DNA of 64,000 bases from positions 1,048,051-1,112,050 of the forward strand of contig NZ_LGCI01000010.1 in NCBI RefSeq assembly GCF_001281525.1, in the 5' to 3' direction. The notes beneath the pieces are model-generated. The model made no database searches. It worked only from the letters and a program-made list of their open reading frames with translations, and was not told the DNA's origin. Both the position numbers and the translations under genes were made by a program. Positions 9,089-17,738 of this stretch are shown here, one piece after another. Every line of letters starts with the position of its first letter. Positions within the stretch are counted from its first letter, which is position 1. Source of the DNA: Lysinibacillus macroides (lineage in GTDB: Bacteria > Bacillota > Bacilli > Bacillales_A > Planococcaceae).

Positions 9089-10831
9089 CTACTGTACAAG
9101 GAATGTCTCTTTTTCTTTATTTTCTGATAAATCAGCACATTCACGGAAAGCAAAATGTTGACAGCCCTGGCATTGATGTGCATCCAAATATGTTAAAGCT
9201 TTTGTAATGGCTTCCCCTGTATGTTGATAAAAATGATGCGCACCAATTTTATCATAAATCCCCGTACGCAACAGAGCTAGTTGTAATTCTTCTTGTACAC
9301 CTGTTACAAAAATCGTACCACCCTGTGCTGTAAAGTTATCAACAATATTATTAAAATATGCCTCACCAGTGGAATCCATAAAGGGCACTTTCCCCATTCG
9401 TAAAATTAACACTTTGGAGTGCTGCTGTAGCGAGCTGTTGATGGTTTCTTCAAACATCTGTGCAGCACCAAAGAACAACGGCCCTTCAATCGTATAAATT
9501 TTTATTTGTGGACAATCATGCTGCTGATGAACGACATGTGGTCGCACCTTTGCACTTTTGTTTGAATGGTCTGGTAATACCTTTGTTACAACAAGCTTCT
9601 CACTCATACGCTTCGCAAATAATAGCACAGCTAATACAAGTCCTACCTCAACGGCTAATGTAAGGCTCGTAAACACTGTTAATAAAAAGGTAATAAGTAA
9701 AACAAGCGAATCTCCTGATTTTAATTTAACGATATGTGCGAAATGATGACGTTCGCTCATATTCCAAGCGACAACCATTAATACAGGCGCCATACTTGCT
9801 AAAGGGATATGAGAGGCATAGGGGGCTAATACTAGTAATGTCACTAACACAAAAACACCATGTATAATGCCTGACATTGGCGAGACCGCACCTGTTTTAA
9901 TATTTGTTGCTGTACGTGCAATTGCACCCGTTGCTGGAATTCCTCCAAACAAGGGTGTCACAATATTGGCAATCCCTTGTCCAACAAGCTCACGATTACT
10001 ATTATGCTTACTATTTGTCATGCCATCTGCTACAACTGCCGATAATAGCGATTCTATACCACCAAGCATTGCAATAACAAATGCAGGTCCAATCAGCTGC
10101 TGGATTCGTTCCAGTGTAATATGGGGCATCGCAAAGCTTGGCAATGTATTTGGAATTTGACCATAGGCAGTGGCAATCGTTGCTATTTGGTCTGAAAATA
10201 ACACTGTTGCCACAAGCGTTGAAACAATAATACCTGCTAGCGCACCTGGGATCTTTGGAAAAAATTTCGGTGTAATCAAAATCGTTATAAGACAAATAGC
10301 AGCCGTTACAATGCTATATATATTAGTAGTGCCAATTTGCTTCATAATTTCTTGGATATTGTTAATCAAATACTCATGTCGCGTGATATTGCTCAATCCT
10401 AAAAAGTTAGCAATTTGCCCGATAAAAATAATAACCGCTATACCTGCTGTAAAACCAACTGTGACAGGACGAGGAATAAATTTAATTAAGGTTCCTAGCT
10501 TAAAAATGCCCATTAAACACAGTAAAACTCCTGCCATTAACCCAGCTAGTAATAAATCCTCATAGCCATAGGTAAGGACGATTCCTAAAAGAATAGGAAC
10601 AAACGCCCCTGTTGGTCCACCAATTTGATATTTTGAGCCACCAAAAATAGCAATAAGAATACCTGCAATACAGGCGGTATAAATGCCATATTCAGGCTTC
10701 ACACCTGATGCAATGGCAAAAGACATCGCAAGTGGAATAGCGACAATCCCAACAATAATTCCCGATAATAAGTCCTTCTTTACATGATGAACGGAATACC
10801 CTTCAAAGCGCCCTGTCAACAGTGACTTCAT
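9089..10831 (-). CDS. SulP-family anion transporter with STAS domain
   Basis: The first ~410 residues form the polytopic SulP (SLC26) transporter domain, with the early signature GEYGIYTACIAG-like segment present as PEYGIYTACIAGILIAIFGG and repeated helix-breaking motifs. Residues about 440-545 are a cytoplasmic STAS domain (KVPFMDSTGEAYF is the conserved DS[ST]G loop). The tail carries several cysteines and a histidine (HQCQGCQH, ECAD). An in-frame ATG 10 codons upstream is possible, but GAAGGGAAG lies 7 bases before the ATG at 10831, giving 580 residues. SulP proteins move sulfate, bicarbonate or other anions; the substrate is open. It follows arsR by 56 bases and is likely in its operon. 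Confidence 0.88.
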   Translation of the reverse strand: MKSLLTGRFEGYSVHHVKKDLLSGIIVGIVAIPLAMSFAIASGVKPEYGIYTACIAGILIAIFGGSKYQIGGPTGAFVPILLGIVLTYGYEDLLLAGLMAGVLLCLMGIFKLGTLIKFIPRPVTVGFTAGIAVIIFIGQIANFLGLSNITRHEYLINNIQEIMKQIGTTNIYSIVTAAICLITILITPKFFPKIPGALAGIIVSTLVATVLFSDQIATIATAYGQIPNTLPSFAMPHITLERIQQLIGPAFVIAMLGGIESLLSAVVADGMTNSKHNSNRELVGQGIANIVTPLFGGIPATGAIARTATNIKTGAVSPMSGIIHGVFVLVTLLVLAPYASHIPLASMAPVLMVVAWNMSERHHFAHIVKLKSGDSLVLLITFLLTVFTSLTLAVEVGLVLAVLLFAKRMSEKLVVTKVLPDHSNKSAKVRPHVVHQQHDCPQIKIYTIEGPLFFGAAQMFEETINSSLQQHSKVLILRMGKVPFMDSTGEAYFNNIVDNFTAQGGTIFVTGVQEELQLALLRTGIYDKIGAHHFYQHTGEAITKALTYLDAHQCQGCQHFAFRECADLSENKEKETFLVQ

Positions 10832-10887
10832 ACATAATCTTCCCTTCGACATAATAAGCAAAGCATTGTTTTTTCATATTATTCGGC

Positions 10888-11235
10888 TTACGTATTCTCC
10901 TCGTCACTTTCATTAATGGTCATTTCCTCTAATCTCGTAATCGTGTTAATTAAATGGTTATTAAAAATATCCTTTGCTACACCAAGCAATTCACCGATCA
11001 TGGGATCACTTAAAGAATAGTAAACTTTTTTACCTTCTTTGACACCATAAACAATATTTTTGGCACGTAATACACTTAACTGCTGAGAAACAGCGGAACC
11101 CTCTTTATCTAAGCAATCCTGAATTTCATTGACACTTTTCTGGCCATCTACTAGTAACTCTAATATTCTTATTCGTAATGGGTGCGCTAATGCCTTAAAA
11201 AAATCTGCCTTAAACTGCTGCAAGCCCTCTTCCAC
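10888..11235 (-). CDS. ArsR/SmtB-family winged-helix regulator
   Basis: This 115-residue protein has the typical ArsR fold: the helix FFKALAHPLRIRILELLVD, then a helix-turn-helix (EGSAVSQQLSVLRAKNIV) and a beta wing (VYGVKEGKKVYYSL). The only cysteine, in QDCLDKEGS, is not a standard metal-thiolate pair, so the signal sensed may be a thiol or persulfide, or an anion, rather than arsenic; this is inference. A GTG at 11235 with GGAGGGA five bases upstream is the best start; a TTG one codon earlier is too close. It sits before sulP, and a palindrome overlaps its own promoter, so it probably represses both genes. Confidence 0.85.
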   Translation of the reverse strand: MEEGLQQFKADFFKALAHPLRIRILELLVDGQKSVNEIQDCLDKEGSAVSQQLSVLRAKNIVYGVKEGKKVYYSLSDPMIGELLGVAKDIFNNHLINTITRLEEMTINESDEENT

Positions 11236-11255
11236 CAAAATCCCTCCATATAACT

Positions 11256-11311
11256 ACATATTCAAATATCTGAATATGTATGATTTTACACTCGTTATTG
11301 CTAATTTTCAA
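11256..11311 (-). promoter_or_regulatory. arsR-sulP promoter with palindromic operator
   Basis: On the minus strand, -35 TTGAAA (11311-11306), a 17-bp spacer and -10 TAAAAT (11288-11283) form a near-consensus sigma-A promoter. Directly after it, a perfect inverted repeat ACATATTCA / TGAATATGT separated by six bases covers 11279-11256, in the form expected for ArsR/SmtB operators. Binding there would block transcription start. Confidence 0.75.
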
Positions 11312-11412
11312 TAACAAAAAAGCTCTTCTTCAAAACGGGTGCTTGCTTACCTATTCCATTACCTTCTATATAAATAGCAAGCATGTATTTTGGCGTTGAC
11401 TCATAAAAAATA

Positions 11413-11447
11413 AGCAAAAAACGCGTAGGTAAACGCCGTTTTTTGCT
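11413..11447 (-). terminator. Terminator of the minus-strand MFS gene
   Basis: AGCAAAAAACG (11413-11423) pairs with CGTTTTTTGCT (11437-11447). It lies just past the stop of the MFS gene on the minus strand; the A-rich arm read on the minus strand supplies the U run. It separates that gene from arsR. Confidence 0.6.
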
Positions 11448-11454
11448 TTCTAAA

Positions 11455-12633
11455 TTAATCTACTCCTATTGCTTCCTTTTTTAAAGGATAGTCATAAATA
11501 AGACAGGGAATAATGGCAAACAAGACGATGACGACCAAGATTAGAACAAGTGGAATCATGCCAAATTGGTCTACCATAATACCACCAAATAATGGCCCAA
11601 TCATGCGCCCTGCTGTTGCTGCGCTATTAATAATTCCCTGATAGAAGCCTTGCCTTCCCTTGGGAGCAAGCTGATTTGCAATCGTTGGTAACGCGGGTGT
11701 ATAAAACATTTCGCCAAATGTTAACACAATCATTGCTGCACCAAACATTTTAAAATCACTGGCAAAGGCAATCATGCCAAAGGATAAGGCAATGAGGATG
11801 ACGCCAAATACAAGCTGACGCTTTAAATGATGCTCCCAACGCTTCACAAGCGGGGCAATAAGTGGCTGCCCGATAACAATTAGGAGACCATTAATCGTCC
11901 ACAGTAAACTATATTGCTTTAATCCTAGCCCTAAATCCTGCGTATAAGATGAAATGGTTGCGCTCCATTGCGAATAAGCTAACCAGCATAATACCGAAGA
12001 AGAACTGATGATTAATAATGCATAGAACGGTGCCTTGTTAATGATGCGGTTGCTTTCACTGACCACATTCTTGGGTGCGATACTGCCTGCTTCTAATCGT
12101 TTAAATGTAAATAAGGCGATAAAAAAGAATAAAATATACATGCCTAAATTGACCTTAAAAACGTAGTCAAATTGATAATCAGCAACCACACCTGCGAGTG
12201 CAGGTCCTACTGCAACGCCAACATTTTGAGCCAAATAGATCGCATTAAATGCCTTGCGTCCCCCTTCCGGCCAGGCGGTACCTGCTAATGCGAACATCCC
12301 GGGGAAAACGATGCCCCCACTAAAGCCGAGTATTGCTAAAAACCATACGTAATGTGGCCAACCATGCCAGATGGTTAAGCCGATTAAAGATGCTATTGTT
12401 AAAAGAATGCCAAGCATGATGGATTTATAGCCACCAATTCTATCAAATAAATAGCCGCCTAATAGATTACCCAATACACCAGCAGCAGAATTTAACATTA
12501 AAACAAAGCCTGCCATCGCAAGAGACTTCCCTAAATAATCATGTATATAAATGGCATTTAAAGGCCATAAAAAGGAGTTGCCTGTTGTGTTGACAAGCAT
12601 TCCAATAATTAAAAACCAAACACTCTTTGGCAT
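11455..12633 (-). CDS. MFS transporter, multidrug-efflux type
   Basis: The product is a 12-helix major facilitator of 392 residues. The loop 2-3 motif is GGYLFDRIGGYKS, and GPALAGVVAD in helix 5 fits the antiporter motif C of drug-proton exporters. The open frame extends another 62 codons upstream, but those residues do not look like an MFS N-terminus, and GGAGG sits 10 bases before the ATG at 12633, so that ATG is chosen. It is related to the YttB/YtbD-type exporters of bacilli. No regulator is adjacent; the substrate is unknown. Confidence 0.85.
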   Translation of the reverse strand: MPKSVWFLIIGMLVNTTGNSFLWPLNAIYIHDYLGKSLAMAGFVLMLNSAAGVLGNLLGGYLFDRIGGYKSIMLGILLTIASLIGLTIWHGWPHYVWFLAILGFSGGIVFPGMFALAGTAWPEGGRKAFNAIYLAQNVGVAVGPALAGVVADYQFDYVFKVNLGMYILFFFIALFTFKRLEAGSIAPKNVVSESNRIINKAPFYALLIISSSSVLCWLAYSQWSATISSYTQDLGLGLKQYSLLWTINGLLIVIGQPLIAPLVKRWEHHLKRQLVFGVILIALSFGMIAFASDFKMFGAAMIVLTFGEMFYTPALPTIANQLAPKGRQGFYQGIINSAATAGRMIGPLFGGIMVDQFGMIPLVLILVVIVLFAIIPCLIYDYPLKKEAIGVD

Positions 12634-12805
12634 AGAATGACCTCCATTATTTCGCTTCTCTAAATAGTTAGTGTATGCTGAAATCGTTAAAAGTACAAGA
12701 AAAATAAGATTACCCTTTTTACAAGTATTTATATAGAAGTCTTGCCTTTCCTCATGACGGAACGACATGCTCATGATAAAATAAGGCGTTAGGGGAGTGA
12801 AATAA

Positions 12806-13762
12806 ATGACAGAAATCAATTTTCCTTTTCCTTCTGAGGGGAAAAGATACTATACATGGAATCGTTACTTGCGCGACCAATTTGGTCATAAGGTATTTAA
12901 AGTCGCATTAGATGCGGGCTTTGACTGTCCAAATCGTGATGGCACAGTTGCTTTTGGGGGCTGTACATTTTGCAGTGCGGCAGGCTCTGGCGATTTCGCA
13001 GGCAATAAGGTAGATCCCATCGATGTGCAATTTGCGGAAATTCGAGATAAAATGCATCAGAAATGGAAGGATGGCAAATATATGGCCTACTTTCAAGCCT
13101 ATACAAATACACATGCGCCACTACCTGTATTAAAGGAAAAATTTGAGGCGGCTTTAGCACAAGACGGTGTTGTTGGATTGTCCATTGCTACTCGCCCTGA
13201 TTGTTTACCTGATGATGTTGTTGAATATTTAGCGGAATTAAACGAGCGCACATATTTATGGATCGAGCTTGGCCTTCAAACCGTGCATGAAAAAACAGCG
13301 AATCTTATTAATCGCGCCCATGATTATGCAACCTATGTAGAGGGTGTTGACAAGCTGCGGAAGCATGGGATTCGTGTTTGTTCTCATATTATTAATGGTC
13401 TACCTCTCGAGGACTATGACATGATGATGGAAACCGCAAGAGCCGTAGCTAAACTAGATGTCCAAGGGATCAAAATTCACTTACTTCATCTATTAAAAGG
13501 AACCCCAATGGTGAAGCAATATGAAAAAGGAATGCTAGAATTTTTAGATCAGGATGTTTATACAAAGCTTGTGGCTGACCAATTAGAAATTCTACCGTCT
13601 GATATCGTGATTCATCGCATTACAGGAGATGGACCGATCGATTTAATGATTGGACCGATGTGGAGCGTTAATAAGTGGGAAGTATTAAATGGCATTGATG
13701 CTGAGCTGGAACGTCGTGGTAGCTGGCAAGGGAAATTTTACCAAACAGAGGTTGCGAAATGA
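12806..13762 (+). CDS. mnmL: Radical SAM enzyme MnmL (YtqA), tRNA wobble-uridine modification
   Basis: This 318-residue protein belongs to the TIGR01212/YtqA radical SAM subgroup. Three cysteines in the pattern C41-x11-C53-x2-C56 (within GGCTFCSAAG) should hold the 4Fe-4S cluster. YtqA (MnmL) has been reported to work with MnmM in converting cmnm5s2U to mnm5s2U at the wobble position of tRNA in Gram-positive bacteria lacking MnmC. The present gene overlaps mnmM by four bases (ATGA), the same pairing as in B. subtilis. A GGGGAG ribosome site precedes the ATG. Confidence 0.9.
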   Translation: MTEINFPFPSEGKRYYTWNRYLRDQFGHKVFKVALDAGFDCPNRDGTVAFGGCTFCSAAGSGDFAGNKVDPIDVQFAEIRDKMHQKWKDGKYMAYFQAYTNTHAPLPVLKEKFEAALAQDGVVGLSIATRPDCLPDDVVEYLAELNERTYLWIELGLQTVHEKTANLINRAHDYATYVEGVDKLRKHGIRVCSHIINGLPLEDYDMMMETARAVAKLDVQGIKIHLLHLLKGTPMVKQYEKGMLEFLDQDVYTKLVADQLEILPSDIVIHRITGDGPIDLMIGPMWSVNKWEVLNGIDAELERRGSWQGKFYQTEVAK

Positions 13763-14349
13763 AACTACAACGTGTTTTACAATATGCACAGCAGCTCTTA
13801 AAAGATAGTGTGCACGAGGGGGATACAGTGGTAGATGCCACTGCTGGAAATGGACATGATACATTGTTTTTAGCACAGCTTGTTGGAGATGATGGGCAAG
13901 TTTATGCCTTTGATATTCAAAAGGAAGCAGTCGATACAACACTTCTTCGCCTTTTAGATCATGGCTTAGAGCATCGTGCACTTGTGCTCAATAAAGGCCA
14001 TGAGGAAGTCGCCAACTTTGTCCATAAGCCCGTAGCTGCAGCCATTTTTAATCTTGGCTATCTACCTGGTAGTAACCATACTATTATTACAAGGCCAACA
14101 ACCACTCTCCAAGCACTGCAAGATTTACTCAAGCTTTTAAAAGTTGGCGGCTTAATTGTGCTCGTCATTTATCATGGGCATCCTGGTGGGAAAGAGGAAC
14201 GAGATATGGTTATGGACTATGTTCGTCAGCTTCCACAAAAATATATCCATGTCTTAAAATATGAGTTTCTTAATCAGCAAAATGACCCGCCTTTTGTCAT
14301 TGCCTTAGAAAAAGTGAAAGAATATCCGAAGCCTGAAATCGTTCAATGA
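13759..14349 (+). CDS. mnmM: tRNA (mnm5s2U34) methyltransferase MnmM (YtqB)
   Basis: This 196-residue class I SAM-dependent methyltransferase has the glycine-rich motif I VVDATAGNGHDTLFLA (about residues 24-39) and the acidic motif YAFDIQ near residue 53. The later NLGYLPGSNH resembles the catalytic-site segment of the YtqB family. MnmM methylates nm5s2U34 of tRNA to mnm5s2U. It is translationally coupled to mnmL and followed by a terminator, so the two genes form a complete operon. Confidence 0.92.
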   Translation: MKLQRVLQYAQQLLKDSVHEGDTVVDATAGNGHDTLFLAQLVGDDGQVYAFDIQKEAVDTTLLRLLDHGLEHRALVLNKGHEEVANFVHKPVAAAIFNLGYLPGSNHTIITRPTTTLQALQDLLKLLKVGGLIVLVIYHGHPGGKEERDMVMDYVRQLPQKYIHVLKYEFLNQQNDPPFVIALEKVKEYPKPEIVQ

Positions 14350-14361
14350 TTTCAGGCTTTT
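14329..14361 (+). terminator. Terminator of mnmLM
   Basis: AAGCCTGAAATC (14329-14340) pairs perfectly with GATTTCAGGCTT (14348-14359) and is followed by TTATTT. The stop codon of mnmM lies in the loop. Confidence 0.88.
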
Positions 14362-14378
14362 ATTTCGATAAATGTTAT

Positions 14379-14423
14379 AAAAAGCTATCTATTAGCATTG
14401 TGTGAACTAATAGATAGCTTTTT
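14379..14423 (-). terminator. Terminator of the alanine symporter gene
   Basis: A 17-bp perfect stem (AAAAAGCTATCTATTAG 14379-14395, complement 14407-14423) with A and T runs on either side. It follows the minus-strand AGCS gene and could also back up the mnmLM terminator. Confidence 0.85.
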
Positions 14424-14430
14424 AGATTAA

Positions 14431-15969
14431 TTATTTATTTTTGCGCTTTTCATTATAATCCACCCAGAAATCTGCACCTTTGATGCCTAGCTTACGAGGA
14501 TCAAAGACAGGATCTTTGCCTTCTTTTTTCTGCTTCTCGTAATCTTTTAAAGCAACGATGGCTGGTTTCATAACAATTAAAATTCCGATCACATTGGTCC
14601 AAACCATTAAGCCAAGACCTACATCCCCCATAGCCCATGCTAAATCAGATGTACGGATTGTACCGTAGAAAGCCGCTACTAAAATAGCAATCTTCGCAAG
14701 CCAAATACCTATTTTTTCAGCAGAGCCTGATAAGAGGTAGGCAACATTTGTTTCTGCAATATAATAATAAGCCATGATGGTTGTGAAAGCAAAGAAGAAT
14801 AATGCCACCGCTACGAATGGACCACCAAATCCTGGTAATGCGTCATCTACTGCAGATTGTGTATAAGCTGCACCCTCTTTAATGGATTGTGCAAAGGAAA
14901 TTTGTGCATCGCCTGAATACTCATCTTTCCCAAACTCACCTGTGAAAATCGTTGGGTAAATTTCGTATTCCTTTGCGTCATGCTCCACAACAATTTTATC
15001 TGCCTTTTCATCATGGACATTGTACATTCCAGTAAATAAAATCATAAATGCTGTAGCCGAACAAATTAATAATGTATCGATATATACAGAAGCCGCTTGT
15101 ACAATCCCTTGTTTTGCAGGATGTGATACTTCTGCTGCCGCTGCAGGGTGAGCCCCTGTTCCTTGACCTGCCTCATTTGAGTAAATACCACGTTTTACAC
15201 CCCATGCAATAGCAGAGCCAATAATTCCCCCAAAGATTTCTTGTGCACCAAATGCACTTGAGAAAATTAATGCAATAACGGATGGAATTTCTGCAATGTT
15301 CATCGCAATGATAATAAACGCCATAATTATATAGGCTGCAGCCATAAATGGTACGATAACTTGTGCCGCATTCGCAATTGATTTAACCCCACCGATAATA
15401 ATAGCACCTAATAGCACAACAATAATAACACCTGTAATCCAAGGCGCTAAACCAAAAGCATTTTCTACAGCCACTGAAATGGCGTTTGACTGTACACCAG
15501 GCATTAAGATTAGCATAGCGATGACTGCTACAACTGCAAATAAAACCCCAAACCATTTTTGGCCTGTACCTTTTTCGAGATAAAAGGCTGGTCCACCACG
15601 ATATTCCGTATCTTTCTCTTCTTTATAAATCTGTGCTAATGTGGACTCTACATAAGCAGTTGCCGCGCCAATAAAAGCGATCGCCCACATCCAAAAGACT
15701 GCACCAGGACCACCCATTCCGATTGCTGTTGCTGTACCAGCAATATTACCTGTACCTACACGGCCTGATAAAGCGATGGACATCGCCTGGAAGGATGAAA
15801 TCCCTTTTTCTGATTTCTCACCTTTAAACATTAAGACAAACATATCTTTAATATGCCTAACTTGCAGAAACTTAGTAATAACAGAGAAAAAAAGTCCAAT
15901 CAACAAGATTCCGTAAATAAACCATGGACCCCATAAAATACCATTTAATTTCTCAACAATTACTTCCAT
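14431..15969 (-). CDS. Sodium:alanine symporter (AGCS family)
   Basis: This 512-residue membrane protein shows AGCS family signatures: FQAMSIALSGRVGTGNIAG near residue 65 and the SNEAGQGTGAHPAAAAE block near 270, which line the sodium and amino-acid site. It should take up alanine or glycine with sodium. A segment near residue 330-355 (ending EIYPTIFTGEF) forms an extracellular loop. An in-frame ATG six codons upstream overlaps the ribosome site; GGGGGAG is 4 bases before the ATG at 15969, which is chosen. It appears to be a single-gene unit. Confidence 0.92.
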   Translation of the reverse strand: MEVIVEKLNGILWGPWFIYGILLIGLFFSVITKFLQVRHIKDMFVLMFKGEKSEKGISSFQAMSIALSGRVGTGNIAGTATAIGMGGPGAVFWMWAIAFIGAATAYVESTLAQIYKEEKDTEYRGGPAFYLEKGTGQKWFGVLFAVVAVIAMLILMPGVQSNAISVAVENAFGLAPWITGVIIVVLLGAIIIGGVKSIANAAQVIVPFMAAAYIIMAFIIIAMNIAEIPSVIALIFSSAFGAQEIFGGIIGSAIAWGVKRGIYSNEAGQGTGAHPAAAAEVSHPAKQGIVQAASVYIDTLLICSATAFMILFTGMYNVHDEKADKIVVEHDAKEYEIYPTIFTGEFGKDEYSGDAQISFAQSIKEGAAYTQSAVDDALPGFGGPFVAVALFFFAFTTIMAYYYIAETNVAYLLSGSAEKIGIWLAKIAILVAAFYGTIRTSDLAWAMGDVGLGLMVWTNVIGILIVMKPAIVALKDYEKQKKEGKDPVFDPRKLGIKGADFWVDYNEKRKNK

Positions 15970-16094
15970 ATTACTCCCCCAATTCAAATAATATTACTTT
16001 GAATCATTATAGTATTACAATTTTCCGAAAATTGCAATATTATATTCAAGTAACAATATTCAAGTAGATATGGTAGTAACTAGCATATTGAAAA

Positions 16095-16901
16095 TTACTC
16101 AATGATATAACCAATTCTTCGAAGACCATTGTTAAGGAAATCACGCGTATACATAAAAATTTCATCACGCTCTACTTCATGAAATAAATTATGATAACAA
16201 TTTTCCCATTCTTTAAACTGAAATTCTGTAAATGCCTGCTGATGAAGCCAATTTCGTGTTTGTCGCGTTTCTGTAATGCTATCCTTTGCTGCCGTCATCA
16301 TTAATATAGGTACATTAGGAAATTCTTCCTTTGGCATAAACACTAAATTTCGCATCATTTGCTGTAGCTCGCGATACCATTTCACTGTCACAACTGATAC
16401 AAATGGTCTTTCATCCTTCATTTCTTCTCTTCCTTCAACATGACGCGTTAGTTGTTCAATTGTAATCGGATGCGTCATCTTGATATTGGCTGTTAAGGTA
16501 CTTAAGCTTGTTAAGGCATTCGTTAATTTACCTGGTAATAGCTTTAACTGCAACCAAGGCGATGTTAAGATAAGACCCGCACATTCATATTGCTTTTTAT
16601 ACATTGTATGAAGGATTAATGTCGCTCCAAGCCCATGACCAATTAAAAAGGTCGGTAAATTATATGAAAAAGCATTTTCAATCAAATTTCTTGTATATTT
16701 ATTGTACAATTTAAAATCCTCATCATGGACACGACCAAATCCTGTATTTACCCCATGATTCGGCAAATCTCCCATGACTATGTGGAAGCCTTCCATTCTT
16801 AGTTTTTCTATAAGCCATGCATACCAACGGTGATTCTCATAAGCACCATGAAGAATAGCAATTACAGCCTTTGCTTGTCCATCAGCTTCCCATTTCCACA
16901 T
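16095..16901 (-). CDS. ytpA: YtpA-like alpha/beta hydrolase lacking the nucleophile serine
   Basis: The 268-residue product matches YtpA of B. subtilis in length, position next to ytoA and metK, and motifs (HGAYENHRWY, VMGDLPNHG). YtpA is a lysophospholipase linked to bacilysocin formation. In this copy the nucleophile elbow GHSMG reads GHGLG (residues 88-92), so Gly90 replaces the catalytic serine, while Asp207 (AAKDS) and His237 (CYHNLF) are kept. The frame is otherwise intact. The protein may have lost hydrolase activity or changed role; I see no alternative serine in the elbow. Confidence 0.8.
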   Translation of the reverse strand: MWKWEADGQAKAVIAILHGAYENHRWYAWLIEKLRMEGFHIVMGDLPNHGVNTGFGRVHDEDFKLYNKYTRNLIENAFSYNLPTFLIGHGLGATLILHTMYKKQYECAGLILTSPWLQLKLLPGKLTNALTSLSTLTANIKMTHPITIEQLTRHVEGREEMKDERPFVSVVTVKWYRELQQMMRNLVFMPKEEFPNVPILMMTAAKDSITETRQTRNWLHQQAFTEFQFKEWENCYHNLFHEVERDEIFMYTRDFLNNGLRRIGYIIE

Positions 16902-17036
16902 TCACATAGTCCTCCTAAAAAATAATTACATAATAATTATATCGACATCCATGGTACATTTTAATTTTATATTTTCATAAAGATGTGTATTTGATACGAT
17001 AATACTACATCTATAGAAAGAAAAGAGGCGATTTTC

Positions 17037-17549
17037 ATGATTTATCCATTCAAAGATAAAATGCCAAAGATCGATCCATCTGTTTTTATTGCTGATTACG
17101 CCACGGTTACTGGGGACGTAACGATTGGTGCTGACACAACCATTTGGTTTAATACAGTCATTCGAGGCGATGTATCTCCTACTATTATTGGCAAACGCGT
17201 AAGCATCCAAGACCTATGCTGCTTACATCAAAGTCCAAAATATCCGTTAATTATTGAGGATGAAGTAACAGTAGGACATCAAGTGACTTTACATAGCTGT
17301 ACAATCCGAAAAAATGCCTTGATTGGCATGGGCTCTATTATATTAGACGGAGCAGAGATTGGAGAGGGTGCATTTATCGGAGCAGGAAGCCTAGTGCCTC
17401 CTGGTAAAGTCATTCCCCCAAATAGCTTAGCATTAGGTCGTCCAGCAAAAGTTGTACGTGAATTAAATGCTGAAGATAAAGAGGATATGGAACGCATCGT
17501 ACGTGAATATGCCGAAAAAGGCCAATACTATAAATCCCTTCAAAAGTAA
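17037..17549 (+). CDS. ytoA: Gamma-carbonic-anhydrase-like hexapeptide-repeat protein YtoA
   Basis: The 170-residue product is built of hexapeptide repeats (for example PSVFIADYATVTGDVTIGAD) forming a left-handed beta helix. Histidines in LHQS (about 63) and in VGHQVTLHSCTI (about 80 and 85) match the zinc ligands of the gamma-carbonic anhydrase family. Members bind a metal in trimers; enzymatic activity of the bacillary YtoA type is not certain. It stands between ytpA and metK as in B. subtilis, on the opposite strand to both, and has its own terminator. Confidence 0.88.
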   Translation: MIYPFKDKMPKIDPSVFIADYATVTGDVTIGADTTIWFNTVIRGDVSPTIIGKRVSIQDLCCLHQSPKYPLIIEDEVTVGHQVTLHSCTIRKNALIGMGSIILDGAEIGEGAFIGAGSLVPPGKVIPPNSLALGRPAKVVRELNAEDKEDMERIVREYAEKGQYYKSLQK

Positions 17550-17617
17550 ATATGTATAACTAATTATCAAAAAAATGTATTAACGGTTAAAATTAGGTGA
17601 AAGTAGGTTAAACTCTT

Positions 17618-17666
17618 AAAAAGCGCGAGAAATTCAATGATAACATTGAATTTCTTGCGCTTTTTT
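17618..17666. terminator. Bidirectional terminator between ytoA and metK
   Basis: A long stem of 22 bp with one mismatch runs from 17618-17639 to 17644-17666, beginning AAAAAGCGC and ending GCGCTTTTTT. It lies between the convergent ytoA and metK genes. Confidence 0.88.
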
Positions 17667-17738
17667 AAGCTACTCTATTTTTAAATTATAATATCTTACA
17701 ATAATTTTATAATCACTTTATCGCTTTAGCTCAATAGT

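Noticed and set aside
12634..12819. 62-codon N-terminal extension of the minus-strand MFS gene
   Set aside because: The extension is not MFS-like, overlaps the mnmL start region, and a strong ribosome site precedes the internal ATG at 12633.
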